52,746 bases of DNA, taken from positions 1 to 52,746 of the forward strand of contig CAAFWR010000008.1 in assembly GCA_900766745.1 (NCBI GenBank), read 5' to 3'. Origin of the DNA: Methanobacteriaceae archaeon (GTDB taxonomy: Archaea; Methanobacteriota; Methanobacteria; Methanobacteriales; Methanobacteriaceae). This document shows positions 17,958 to 27,056 of this stretch, piece by piece. Both the position numbers and the translations under genes were made by a program. Below the pieces are notes generated by a model. The model did no database searches. It saw only the letters and a program-made list of their open reading frames with translations, and was not told the DNA's origin. The number at the start of each line of letters is the position of its first letter. The first letter of the stretch is position 1.

Positions 17958-18230
17958 TTAAGTTAACAGATGTTAATTATTGATAGAAATAGGTAAAGTA
18001 TGATTTTAATAAATGTAACTTTTATTTATTTCAAAGCTATGGCACTTTTAGCATTTAAAATAAACTAGCATATATAGCAAACATGAATGAATCCAATTTT
18101 AAGATAAAAAGTAGTAAAAATAATTTCAAGAAATAGTCCAAATACAGACAATTAATGGATAATAGTTCAAATAAAGAAAAAGAAAGGTTAAAAACAAGTT
18201 TTAAATAAGATTCAGTTAAAATTAAAAAGA
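17958..18230. other. AT-rich intergenic region
   Basis: No gene seen. A 7-bp stem with one G-U pair around TTAAC-AGAT-GTTAA (17964-17977) lies just past the adhesin remnant stop. The rest is low-complexity A/T sequence without open frames carrying start signals. Confidence 0.4.
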
Positions 18231-18262
18231 AAAAGGATACATTCTTGAAATCAAGAAAGTTT
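18214..18262 (-). terminator. likely terminator of the rpa-radA transcript
   Basis: On the minus strand, a short inverted repeat (TTCTTGA 18243-18249 with TCAAGAA 18252-18258) is followed by T tracts complementary to the A-runs at about 18217-18235. It lies 10-50 nt past the radA stop. Confidence 0.45.
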
Positions 18263-18270
18263 TTAATTAA

Positions 18271-19206
18271 TTAGTCCACAATACCCTCATTGGTTATTTT
18301 GAATACGCATTCACCTTCAGGAAGGTGAGGGCTGTCTACTAAACGAGCAATTCTTTTACCTGCCAATCCTTTTTTAAGCCATATTCTGTAGGTAGAAGCG
18401 TGCCCTAAAACGTGACCACCAATAGCTTTAGTAGGACTTCCAAAGAAGGAATCCGGTTTAGCTTGAACTTGATTTGTGATAAATACTGCAATATTATATG
18501 TATTTGCAAGTTGTTGAAGAGCATGTAAATGCTGGTTTAATTTTTGCTGTCTTACAGCTAATGATTCACGACCAACATATTCTGCTCTAAAATGAGCCAT
18601 AAGAGAATCAACAATTACTAATTTAATATTGTTTCCTTGTTGAATAAGTTCATTAACCTTTTCTGCCATGAGAATCTGGTGAGAGGAATTAAATGCACGA
18701 GCTATGTGAATATTTCTTAAAACTTCCTCGTGTTCTAATTCAAATCCATTAGCTATTTGTTCTATTCTTTCTGGACGGAATGTGTTTTCAGTATCAATAA
18801 ATACGCATTGACCTTCAAGACCACCTTGTTCAATAGGAAGTTGTACTGTAACTGCTAATTCGTGGGAAATCTGACTTTTACCAGATCCAAACTCACCAAA
18901 TACTTCAGTGATGGATTGTGTTTCAATCCCTCCGCCAATAAGTTCATTGAATCCCTGACTTCCAACAGAAATACGGCCAACATCTTTTCTTCTTTCAAGA
19001 ACATCAAATGCAGTTTCAAAGTCTATTTTTTCTGATTTACGAGCTGCTTCAATAACTTTTTCTGCAACACCTTCACCTATTTCTGCTTTAACTGATAATT
19101 CTTTTGCAGTTGCAGTAGCTAATCTCATCATGTCTGCAAATCCTGCATCTCTTAATTTTTCTGCTGTTTTTTCACCAACACTTGGCAAATCTTCTAACTC
19201 TACCAT
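18271..19206 (-). CDS. radA: DNA repair and recombination protein RadA
   Basis: Archaeal RecA/Rad51 recombinase, forming ATP-dependent filaments on single-stranded DNA for strand exchange. Its 311 residues fit the family. The N-terminal helix-hairpin-helix domain ([17 protein letters not shown], residues 7-23) is followed by the polymerisation segment, Walker A GEFGSGKS (104-111), Walker [12 protein letters not shown], the L1/L2 DNA-binding loops around [16 protein letters not shown] and the conserved [23 protein letters not shown] lies 5 nt before the ATG. It follows the RPA gene by 10 nt, so the two recombination proteins are co-expressed. Confidence 0.97.
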   Translation of the reverse strand: MVELEDLPSVGEKTAEKLRDAGFADMMRLATATAKELSVKAEIGEGVAEKVIEAARKSEKIDFETAFDVLERRKDVGRISVGSQGFNELIGGGIETQSITEVFGEFGSGKSQISHELAVTVQLPIEQGGLEGQCVFIDTENTFRPERIEQIANGFELEHEEVLRNIHIARAFNSSHQILMAEKVNELIQQGNNIKLVIVDSLMAHFRAEYVGRESLAVRQQKLNQHLHALQQLANTYNIAVFITNQVQAKPDSFFGSPTKAIGGHVLGHASTYRIWLKKGLAGKRIARLVDSPHLPEGECVFKITNEGIVD

Positions 19207-19216
19207 AAATAATCAC

Positions 19217-21655
19217 CTAATAACTTTTTGATAAAATCTTTTTAGGATTTAATCTCATTTCTTCATTGTATTCATCAAAATTAACGTTAGCTATAACTTC
19301 TATATTCATTCCATCTAAATCATCAATTTTACCTTCTAAAACTCCAGGATCTTCATATTCATTAATAAGCTCAACAATATCTTCTGTTGTCATGCCAATT
19401 AACTCTTCAGCCAGTTTATTGAAGAAAGTTATTGAAATAGATTCGCCGTCTTCATCTTCAAGTCTTGCAGGAATCATCAAAATATGTCTTGGTTCCTCTA
19501 TTTCTTCTCCACAGTAATCACATACGTATTCGTCTTCGCCAAACTCTTCAATTGAATTGTTACAGTGAGGACATTTTGTAAGTAATATTTTACTGTTTGA
19601 TGGTTCTCTAAGAATACCGCTTACACGAATGTTGACATCGTCTTCTTGGAGTGATCCAATAGTTCTAGATTGATATATTAATTCTTCTAATTCTTCCATT
19701 GAAGGCAATGTACTGATTTCGGTTTCGGTTGGAGTCATAATAGATGTGGACCTACCACTTTGTAGCTCTATTCTATTATCATTGTCATTATATCTGACAT
19801 TCGGGTTTTCAACTTTAATAGCTCCCCCAACTTCTAAATCTTTTAAAGCATCATTATCCCATAAAACTAATTTTATACTTCCAGTCATGTCTGCAATTTC
19901 AAGGTTTCTAACTACTCCCTTATCGCCGTTTTGCCTTTCAAATTCATGAGGTTCGTTAACTTCGAATATTCTTCCTATAACACGAATTCTACCTTCTTCA
20001 AACTCATCGTCTTCATCAATTTCATCAATGGTTTTTGTAGTGTAAATCATGTTTTCTAAAGTTTCGAAGGAAGGCAACATATATGCTTCGTCTTCGGTTA
20101 ATTTAATAATTCTTGATGTAGAACCGATGTTTAAGTCTACACTATGCATTCCAAGTTTGGTTCTTGCATTTTCAATCCTATAAGCTTCACCTACATCAAG
20201 TTCATATTCTGCTTTATCTGCCCATAGTGCAAGACTTACCTCACCAGTTTCATCAGCAAAGTCAACTGTACGGACGATTCCAACAGATCCATCATCTCTT
20301 TGGAATTCGTTAATATCGTAAACAGAAATGACTCTTCCAACTACATCTACTTCTTCACCATCCTCATCGAATTCCTGAAGTTCACCAATACTTACTGGTT
20401 GCATTTGTTCTCTTATTTCATCAAAGATTACTTCATCTTCTGTAGAGATATCTGAGGGTTTAAGAGCGATTTGGGTGTTGAAGTTGGTATTTAAAGAATA
20501 TCCTGATTTATAATATTCATCGAATCTTACTTTACCACCTAATATTTTTACGATTTCTCCTTTTGTTATTGGTAAATCAGCCTGATCTCCCCATAAGGTT
20601 ACTCTAATTGAACCAGTTTCATCAGTTACCTCAAAAGATCTAAGTTTACCTTCACTTCCATCATTTCTTGTAAAGGTTTTAGCGTCCTGGATTCTGGTTA
20701 TTACTCCTAAAATATCAACATCATCGCCATCTTGAACATCGGCTATTTTAGTTATAGGGTTTGAGAAGTCTGGAAGGTCATAATCTCCTTTTACTATTCT
20801 TCCATCCCAATGAGATAATGTTGGATTTCCATCGCGGTCTTGGCGAACCTGTGCAGCCAATATTTTAACTGTGTCTCCATCTTCAAGGCCTAATGTTTTA
20901 ATTAAATAAACGTTGTTGTTCCATAATGTATATGTTATTTCACCAGTTTCGTCTTTAAGTTCAAGAGAAGCCACTTTTCCTTCTTTACCATTTTTCTCAT
21001 AAGATCTTACAGCAGGGATCCTTGTAATTCTTGCTATTACATTTACTGTCTCATCATCAGGAGTTATGTTTCCGATTTCTGTAATCTCTTCTTCATATTT
21101 TGGGAAATCCGGATAATCGTCTGGATTTAATTTTTTAATGGTGGAATTTGTTCTTAAGCTAGCTTCGAGATTTCCGCTGTAATCATTGTGTCTTATTCCA
21201 ACATTGTTAATTTGGACAATATCTCCTTCATTGAATAATTTAAGAAGTTTGATATTAATACTCCAAAATGTTGCTCTTATTTTTCCTGTATCATCAGCTA
21301 GTTCCACATTAGCTAATTGGCCCTCTTTTCCTTTGTTGTTTTTGAAAACTTTAGGATTGCTTATTGAGATTACTCTTCCAGAAATAGCTGTTGTCTGATC
21401 ACTTTTATCTGTTTCCTTTAAATCGGCAATCTTGGTTGCAACATAATAATCGTCATTGTTGACTTTTTTATCTGCATTTTCTTTTTTAATCTCGTCAGGT
21501 GTAAGTTCACTTACGACCTGATTTGCGCAGTCTTTCTCATCCATGAAGCTTATATGTTCATTGGCTTTTTTGCAGGCCTCTAACCGTTCTTCGAATTCCT
21601 CTTCGGTTATTACATCTTTAACTTTTTCATAATATTTACGTATCTCATCGTCCAT
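19217..21655 (-). CDS. rpa: replication protein A, large multi-OB-fold form
   Basis: Single-stranded DNA-binding protein for replication and repair. The 812-residue chain shows five similar OB-fold modules, each with a GRV/ARI...KEGxxxxxEVADETGxIxxTLW core (near residues 85-140, 205-260, 310-360, 440-490 and 570-620). A sixth C-terminal OB-fold holds a zinc ribbon with CPHC at about residue 695 and CDYC about 17 residues later. In other archaea these folds are spread over fewer-domain or separate subunits. The N-terminal 60 residues are helical and highly charged. It is the first gene of a two-gene operon with radA. Confidence 0.94.
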   Translation of the reverse strand: MDDEIRKYYEKVKDVITEEEFEERLEACKKANEHISFMDEKDCANQVVSELTPDEIKKENADKKVNNDDYYVATKIADLKETDKSDQTTAISGRVISISNPKVFKNNKGKEGQLANVELADDTGKIRATFWSINIKLLKLFNEGDIVQINNVGIRHNDYSGNLEASLRTNSTIKKLNPDDYPDFPKYEEEITEIGNITPDDETVNVIARITRIPAVRSYEKNGKEGKVASLELKDETGEITYTLWNNNVYLIKTLGLEDGDTVKILAAQVRQDRDGNPTLSHWDGRIVKGDYDLPDFSNPITKIADVQDGDDVDILGVITRIQDAKTFTRNDGSEGKLRSFEVTDETGSIRVTLWGDQADLPITKGEIVKILGGKVRFDEYYKSGYSLNTNFNTQIALKPSDISTEDEVIFDEIREQMQPVSIGELQEFDEDGEEVDVVGRVISVYDINEFQRDDGSVGIVRTVDFADETGEVSLALWADKAEYELDVGEAYRIENARTKLGMHSVDLNIGSTSRIIKLTEDEAYMLPSFETLENMIYTTKTIDEIDEDDEFEEGRIRVIGRIFEVNEPHEFERQNGDKGVVRNLEIADMTGSIKLVLWDNDALKDLEVGGAIKVENPNVRYNDNDNRIELQSGRSTSIMTPTETEISTLPSMEELEELIYQSRTIGSLQEDDVNIRVSGILREPSNSKILLTKCPHCNNSIEEFGEDEYVCDYCGEEIEEPRHILMIPARLEDEDGESISITFFNKLAEELIGMTTEDIVELINEYEDPGVLEGKIDDLDGMNIEVIANVNFDEYNEEMRLNPKKILSKSY

Positions 21656-21700
21656 ACCAAACCCTCGTGATACTAATTAATATAATATTATACTACTTGA

Positions 21701-21710
21701 CTATATAAAA
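21701..21710 (-). promoter_or_regulatory. TATA box of the rpa-radA operon
   Basis: TTTTATATAG read on the minus strand (21710-21701) is a strong TATA box. Transcription would start near 21680 and give a leader of about 25 nt containing the ribosome binding site GAGGGTTT just before the ATG at 21655. Confidence 0.6.
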
Positions 21711-21756
21711 TATAACAGAAAGAGCATTTGAAAAGTAATATTTAAAAATAGAAAAA

Positions 21757-23160
21757 TTAATATGCATTTGAGTTTTTCTTTAAGATGGTCTTAATCATGA
21801 TACCTAAGTCCAAACCTAAATGCCAGTGCTCTACATATTCAATGTCGTATTCTACACGTTTTTGAATAGAAGTGTTCCCTCTGCAACCATGGATTTGAGC
21901 CCAACCAGTCAATCCTGGTTTTACCTGATGTTTAACCATGTATTTTGGAATTTTCTCCTTAAACTCATTAACAAAATATGGTCTCTCAGGTCTTGGACCA
22001 ACAACGCTCATGTCCCCTTTTAAAACATTGAAAAATTGTGGAAGCTCGTCAATGCTGGTTTTTCTAATGAAGTTTCCAACTTTTGTTTTTCTAGGATCGT
22101 CTGGAGTGGTCCATTTATTTTTCTCCTCATTAGGGTCCTGAACCTTCATACTTCTAAATTTATACATCATGAAAGATTTTCCATTATAACCTATTCTTTC
22201 CTGTTTGAAGATAACAGGTCCTTTAGAAGTTAGTTTAATAGCTATTGCAGTTGCAATCATTATCGGAGAAGTTATAATAATAGCAATAATCGCTATTACA
22301 TAATCAGATATTGTTTTTAAAACCTTATTGAAAGCATTGTCTAAAGGAACATATCGGATATTGATAATAGGCAAATCTTCAATCATGTCAACAGAAGGCC
22401 TTGCTGGGAAATACTTATAATAATCAGGAATGATTTCTGCTTTTATTCCACCCTTCTCACAGCTTGCTACAAGCTCATCGATTTTATAATAATATTTAAG
22501 TGGAATGGCCAAAACAACCCTGTCAAAACTGTTTTCATCAAGAATTCTGTCTAAATCTTTGAAGCTTCCAATAATTTCGCTTCCTTCTACTTTCAACCCA
22601 ACTCTATTTTTACGGCCTAAAAATCCTCCGATAGTAAATCCCAAATATGGATTGTTATTTATTTTACGTGCAAAATTAAATGCGAGGTCATTGTCCCCAA
22701 CAACAAGAACATGTTTCTGGTTCTTATTATTGGAACGGATATGCTTCAAATAAGTTCTTAAAATAAACCTTTCGCAGATTCCGAAAAATGTAGCAGTAAT
22801 AGCTAAAAGCATTAAAAGTATTCTGGAAAAGTTAGGCTGATTTATAATAAATAATATAGCTACAAGAACCATGAATGCAACAATATTAACCTTTATGATA
22901 GAGGTTATTTCTTTAAACATGGTTTTATAGGTTCTAAAGGGCTTATATAAACCAAATGCAAAGTATAATATAAGATAAGTTGGGATAACAGCCAGTATAA
23001 GAAAATTTAAATAGTGTTCAAAGCTTAAATGCCCTCCAATAGGTCCAAAAAATGTTGTTTTGAACCTTAAAAGCCATGAAGTGGCTAATGCTATACATAC
23101 CACTAGAACATCGAATAATACCAGCAGCAAGTTTAAAGCTTTTTGATTCTGTTTAATCAT
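21757..23160 (-). CDS. polyprenyl-phosphate sugar phosphotransferase (WbaP/WcaJ-type)
   Basis: Initiates lipid-linked glycan assembly by moving a sugar-1-phosphate from a nucleotide sugar to a polyprenyl phosphate in the membrane. The 467 residues comprise four N-terminal membrane helices (about 10-130), a Rossmann-like CoA-binding-3 domain (about 145-265; KHVLVVGDNDLAFNFARKI), one more helix (about 280-305) and the C-terminal bacterial sugar transferase domain with KGPVIFKQERIGYNGK, MYKFRSM, RKTSIDELPQFFNVLKGDMS, VVGPRPERP and KPGLTGWAQIHG. It is the last gene of a long minus-strand polysaccharide operon. The sugar is not determinable from sequence alone. Confidence 0.94.
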   Translation of the reverse strand: MIKQNQKALNLLLVLFDVLVVCIALATSWLLRFKTTFFGPIGGHLSFEHYLNFLILAVIPTYLILYFAFGLYKPFRTYKTMFKEITSIIKVNIVAFMVLVAILFIINQPNFSRILLMLLAITATFFGICERFILRTYLKHIRSNNKNQKHVLVVGDNDLAFNFARKINNNPYLGFTIGGFLGRKNRVGLKVEGSEIIGSFKDLDRILDENSFDRVVLAIPLKYYYKIDELVASCEKGGIKAEIIPDYYKYFPARPSVDMIEDLPIINIRYVPLDNAFNKVLKTISDYVIAIIAIIITSPIMIATAIAIKLTSKGPVIFKQERIGYNGKSFMMYKFRSMKVQDPNEEKNKWTTPDDPRKTKVGNFIRKTSIDELPQFFNVLKGDMSVVGPRPERPYFVNEFKEKIPKYMVKHQVKPGLTGWAQIHGCRGNTSIQKRVEYDIEYVEHWHLGLDLGIMIKTILKKNSNAY

Positions 23161-23200
23161 ATACCCAACACCTTATAGTAATTTTTCTAACTAATATTAA

Positions 23201-24055
23201 TTAATTTTTTCGTTTAAGTAAATTCAAGAATAGCTTAAAGGCACATAATAAACTTATCCCTACAAATACCAAAACATTTAGAAAAATTGAATTATCATTC
23301 CATAGATGTTTTTTATAGTAAATATACATTGCCCTGTAGAATTCATAAATCAGTTTGGATTTCTGTTTCTTGCTGCTTGCCCCTTTATAATGCACTATTT
23401 CAGATCTGCCATAATAAACAATCTTCCAACCTGATTTTTTTATTCTGTAGCATAAATCAATATCTTCACCGTACATGAAAAATGTCTCATCAAGAAGTCC
23501 GCTGTCGTTTAAAGCATTACGCCTTATAAACATAAATGCTCCTGTAAGACAATCGATTTCATATACCCCATCGTCGTCTAGCTCCTCTAGGTTATAATCG
23601 TTATTTTTAGTTTTGATGTGGAATAATCTTGAAAACGCATTGGATGGATTTGGAAAAGACCTTTTGCATGCCTTATCAAGTTCGCCATTTTCCAAAACTA
23701 CTTTACAGCCAACAGCCCCTACATCATGATGTTTTTCCATGTAATTATAAATATTTTCCAGAGTATTCTCTTTAACTATCGTATCTGAGTTTAAAAGAAG
23801 AATATATCTCCCTCTTGCCTCTTTAATGCCCTGATTATTGCCTGCTGCAAAACCATTATTTTCCTTCGATTCTATAAATCTGACATCTTTACCTTTAAAG
23901 TACTTTTTAAGATTCTTCAGACTGTCATCAGTTGAATTGTTATCTACCACCATTATTTCAACTGTAAATGGATAACTATAGCGAAGAATTGAGTTTATAG
24001 TATCTTTTGTAAGGGCAAATGTATTGTAATTAACAATGATAATCGAAAGATCCAT
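23201..24055 (-). CDS. family 2 glycosyltransferase, rhamnosyltransferase-like
   Basis: 284-residue GT2 enzyme with GT-A fold: N-terminal SIIIVNYNTFALTKDTINSI, VVDNNSTDDS (about residues 36-45), the NNGFAAGNNQGIKEARG motif, the metal-binding LLNSDT (a DxD-like NSD) and the acceptor-loop FMYGEDIDLCYRIKKSGWK. The pattern is that of the WbbL/RfbF-type rhamnosyltransferases, which suits the dTDP-rhamnose genes in the same island. A hydrophobic C-terminal helix (VLVFVGISLLCAFKLFLNLL) may attach it to the membrane. It is separated by 4 nt from the upstream GT2 gene. Confidence 0.88.
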   Translation of the reverse strand: MDLSIIIVNYNTFALTKDTINSILRYSYPFTVEIMVVDNNSTDDSLKNLKKYFKGKDVRFIESKENNGFAAGNNQGIKEARGRYILLLNSDTIVKENTLENIYNYMEKHHDVGAVGCKVVLENGELDKACKRSFPNPSNAFSRLFHIKTKNNDYNLEELDDDGVYEIDCLTGAFMFIRRNALNDSGLLDETFFMYGEDIDLCYRIKKSGWKIVYYGRSEIVHYKGASSKKQKSKLIYEFYRAMYIYYKKHLWNDNSIFLNVLVFVGISLLCAFKLFLNLLKRKN

Positions 24056-24059
24056 AGTA

Positions 24060-25016
24060 TCACTTTATAAGTTTAAATGTATTCTTAATTAATTGGATTT
24101 CAATTTTAAAATAGTTTTTAATGTTTTTAGATTTAAATTTGACTTTTTGAATCTTGTTTCTATTGTTTAATCCTTCTTTAAGGCCTTCAATGTAGATTTG
24201 ACCATATCCTTTTCTTTTAAAAAAAAGATATTTTACTAGAAATCCTAGAGTTAAAAATCCTATGTTTAAAATCTTTTGAGGGATTGGAAGATTTTTATAT
24301 ACTACCCAGACATTGTTTCTTGCAGCTAATGGAATTTTAAACTCATTGTATCTGCTTCCAGATGTTCCGCTTCCCTTATGGTATACAATAGCTCCAGGAC
24401 AGTAGAGATTTTTATATCCTTCTATTTTAGCTCTGTAACCTAAATCAACATCCTCCATATATGCAAAGAAGTTTTCGTCAAAAAGACCAATTTCATCTAA
24501 AATGCTTTTTCTATAAAGTGCTGCACCGCCACAGCTGGAAAATATTTCACATGCTTGATTAAAGTCCTGAACAGGCTTATTATCTCCTCTTTTTTTGGTA
24601 TATCCCAATAAGGTATACTCGTCTCCTGCATCATCGATTAAATCCGGGCGATCCATTTGTATCATTTTAGAAGATATTGAGAATATTTCATCATCGGTTT
24701 CGATTAGTTTTAAAAGCTCTTCGATTGTATTTTCCTCTAATTTAACATCGTTATTTAAAGAGTATATATAAGGATATTTTGATGCTTTTATGGCCTGGTT
24801 TGTTGCTTTTGCAAAACCTAAGTTTTCCTTGTTTTCAATTAGTTTAAATTCAAAATTTTTAGGATAGCTCTTAATAAAATCGACACTTCCGTCATCGGAA
24901 CCATTATCTACCATTATAACTTCTCCAATATTGGCTGAATTAGAATTAAGAGAATCAAAGTAATCCTTTAAGAATTTTTTACCATTGAAATTAGGTGTTA
25001 CAACAGAAACTTTCAT
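24060..25016 (-). CDS. family 2 glycosyltransferase
   Basis: 318 residues of the same subfamily as its downstream neighbour: VSVVTPNFNGKKFLKDYFDS, MVDNGSDDGSVDF, the ENLGFAKATNQAIKASKYPY block, SLNNDVKLE as the nucleotide-sugar/metal motif and FFAYMEDVDLGYRAKIEGYK near the acceptor site. It probably adds a deoxyhexose or similar sugar to the growing lipid-linked chain. Its ATG overlaps the stop codon of the upstream GT2 by one base (TAATG), indicating translational coupling. Confidence 0.88.
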   Translation of the reverse strand: MKVSVVTPNFNGKKFLKDYFDSLNSNSANIGEVIMVDNGSDDGSVDFIKSYPKNFEFKLIENKENLGFAKATNQAIKASKYPYIYSLNNDVKLEENTIEELLKLIETDDEIFSISSKMIQMDRPDLIDDAGDEYTLLGYTKKRGDNKPVQDFNQACEIFSSCGGAALYRKSILDEIGLFDENFFAYMEDVDLGYRAKIEGYKNLYCPGAIVYHKGSGTSGSRYNEFKIPLAARNNVWVVYKNLPIPQKILNIGFLTLGFLVKYLFFKRKGYGQIYIEGLKEGLNNRNKIQKVKFKSKNIKNYFKIEIQLIKNTFKLIK

Positions 25017-25984
25017 TAAATCCCATCCTTAAATCTTTTCCATAATTTATAATATAATTTTGGATTAAATAAGAATAAAGTTATTTTAAAGCTAAATTTA
25101 CTTTCCCCTTTAAAATTTTTAAGTTTTGAAAATAAATCCAAATGATTCATCTTATCCATTATCTGGTTATAATCGTAGTTATGGTAAAAAAAGTACATCA
25201 GGTTTCCAAATATAGCTTTTGGAATTCTATTTGTTTTAATCAAATCAGCCAAATCATCGAAATCACGTTTCAGGTAGTAATCAGCCAGATTTTCAAAGAG
25301 TTCTACAACTTCAAAACGTTTAAAATCCGCTTTTTTTGTAGCCGAATTTTCTCTTTGACGATAAAAATAGGTTGGTTCTGGACATATTCCCAAACAATCC
25401 ATATATGTTAAATTTCTAAGAGCAAAATCTGTATCTTCACCGTATAAGAAATCTTCATTGAATTTCTCTTTAAGCAATTCCTTTTTATACATTATCTGAC
25501 AAAAGCTAAATGGGATTTCCATCTTAAGTTCCAATTTAATTAAGTCCTTTGATGATATTTTAGATTTAGAGGAAATAGCTAAGTACAGCTCTTGCATGTC
25601 TATGATTTCCCCTTCTTCAGTAATTTTAAGCATTTCTGTAAAGCTTCCATCATTATCGCGGATATTTTCAAATAAACAGCTAATATGGTTACTTGCTATT
25701 ATATCATCGCCGTCTACAAAAATAACATACTTTCCGCTGGAATTTTCTATACCTACATTACGGGCATTGCTTACTCCCTTATTTTCCTGAGTTATTACCT
25801 TATTTTGAATATTGGATTTGCTTAAAGTGTTTTTTATAATTTCCAGGCTGTTATCTGTTGAACCGTCATCCACTATAACCAGCTCATAACTTTTAAAATC
25901 CTGATTCAATATGGATTCTAAAGTTTCCCCTATATAATCTGCCCCATTATACACTGGAACAACTACACTAACATCAATACTCAT
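25016..25984 (-). CDS. family 2 glycosyltransferase
   Basis: 322 residues with the GT2 N-terminal catalytic core: VSVVVPVYNGADYIGETLES, VIVDDGSTDNSL, QENKGVSNARNVGIENSSGK and the DxD motif in FVDGDDII. The C-terminal half (YGEDTDFALRNLTYMD, then a long Asp/Phe/Tyr-rich helical tail) resembles enzymes acting on sugar or polyol-phosphate polymers. ATG 25984 is chosen over 25996 because GAGG (25994-25991) lies 6 nt upstream. The stop of the preceding gene sits inside this ribosome binding region, so the genes are coupled. Confidence 0.88.
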   Translation of the reverse strand: MSIDVSVVVPVYNGADYIGETLESILNQDFKSYELVIVDDGSTDNSLEIIKNTLSKSNIQNKVITQENKGVSNARNVGIENSSGKYVIFVDGDDIIASNHISCLFENIRDNDGSFTEMLKITEEGEIIDMQELYLAISSKSKISSKDLIKLELKMEIPFSFCQIMYKKELLKEKFNEDFLYGEDTDFALRNLTYMDCLGICPEPTYFYRQRENSATKKADFKRFEVVELFENLADYYLKRDFDDLADLIKTNRIPKAIFGNLMYFFYHNYDYNQIMDKMNHLDLFSKLKNFKGESKFSFKITLFLFNPKLYYKLWKRFKDGI

Positions 25985-25992
25985 AATAATCC

Positions 25993-27054
25993 TCATTCAT
26001 TTAACAGCAAATCAACAATTCGTTTAGATGCGTTGCCATCGATATAATCAAACTGATTTTGTAGAAATTCTGAATTATTCATTTGAAACTCATTGTTTTT
26101 AATGGTTTCAATTAGCTCCTCACTGGAATCTGCAATAACGCCTAAATCACTATTTCTTAAATCAAAGTAAAACCCGCGGTCCTTTGTTACATAATTATCA
26201 AAATCATAAGTAAATAATAAGACAGGCTTATTTAATGCAGCAAACTCAATAGCTATAGAAGAGTAATCTGAAATCAATAAGTCTGCAATTAACAACAATT
26301 CCTGTTCATTTGCAAAATCCGAAACATTGATAAAACCTGATTCTGAAACATCATTTGAAAATTTGGGATGAAACCTTACTGCCAAAACGTATTCCTCCCC
26401 TAATTGCTTATTGAATTCATCTAAATCAAGATAATTAAAAACATTGTTGTCGTATTCATTGTCCCTAAAAGTAGGAGCATATAGAATAATTTTTTTACCT
26501 CTGGCTAAAGGATATTTCTTATTGAAATTCTCCCTTAGGCCATCATGATTTTTAAAGTAATAATCCATACGGGGAATGCCTAATGGTTTTATTTTAGATT
26601 CGTCAATTTGAAAAGCTTCACTGTACTCTCCATTAATATTTTCAGAAGTATTAATTAAGAAAGTAACCTTTTCACTGGCTTTTTTAATTAAATCAATTTC
26701 TTTTTTATCTTTACTGCTTGAGGCTCCAAACTTCTTAAATGCACCTGGCGCATGCCACAGTTGGGTAATTACAGTCTCTGGATTAAAATTCATATTAGCC
26801 ATAGCTAGAAAGTTGTCATTAAGAAAGATATATTTGGATTTAGAAAGTTTTCTTAAGTCGTTAATTGAGAGTTTATTTTTATTGTAAAAAAAGAAGTCGA
26901 AATCTCCTCTTTTCTTAAATTCCTCTTTGATGTATGTAAAATTAGATATGAATGATTTGTTATTATCAACGATAAACGAAACCTGGTTATTATCTACTTC
27001 AGATTCTGAAAAAGTATTGAAAATGAATCCAAAGATAGTGTGTTTAAAAGACAT
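25993..27054 (-). CDS. CDP-glycerol glycerophosphotransferase family protein (TagB/TagF-like)
   Basis: 353-residue member of the family that transfers glycerol-phosphate or ribitol-phosphate units in teichoic acid synthesis. Motifs seen are TQLWHAPGAFKKFG (about residues 96-109, containing the HxP/HG-type His), PLGIPRMDYYF, KKIILYAPTFRDNE (about 190-203), VRFHPKFS and the C-terminal nucleotide-binding LISDYSSIAIEFAALNKPVLLF. In a methanogen it suggests a polyol-phosphate substituent or backbone on the surface glycan, or another CDP-activated substrate. It sits 2 nt after the ABC exporter ATPase. Confidence 0.87.
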   Translation of the reverse strand: MSFKHTIFGFIFNTFSESEVDNNQVSFIVDNNKSFISNFTYIKEEFKKRGDFDFFFYNKNKLSINDLRKLSKSKYIFLNDNFLAMANMNFNPETVITQLWHAPGAFKKFGASSSKDKKEIDLIKKASEKVTFLINTSENINGEYSEAFQIDESKIKPLGIPRMDYYFKNHDGLRENFNKKYPLARGKKIILYAPTFRDNEYDNNVFNYLDLDEFNKQLGEEYVLAVRFHPKFSNDVSESGFINVSDFANEQELLLIADLLISDYSSIAIEFAALNKPVLLFTYDFDNYVTKDRGFYFDLRNSDLGVIADSSEELIETIKNNEFQMNNSEFLQNQFDYIDGNASKRIVDLLLNE

Positions 27055-27056
27055 GT

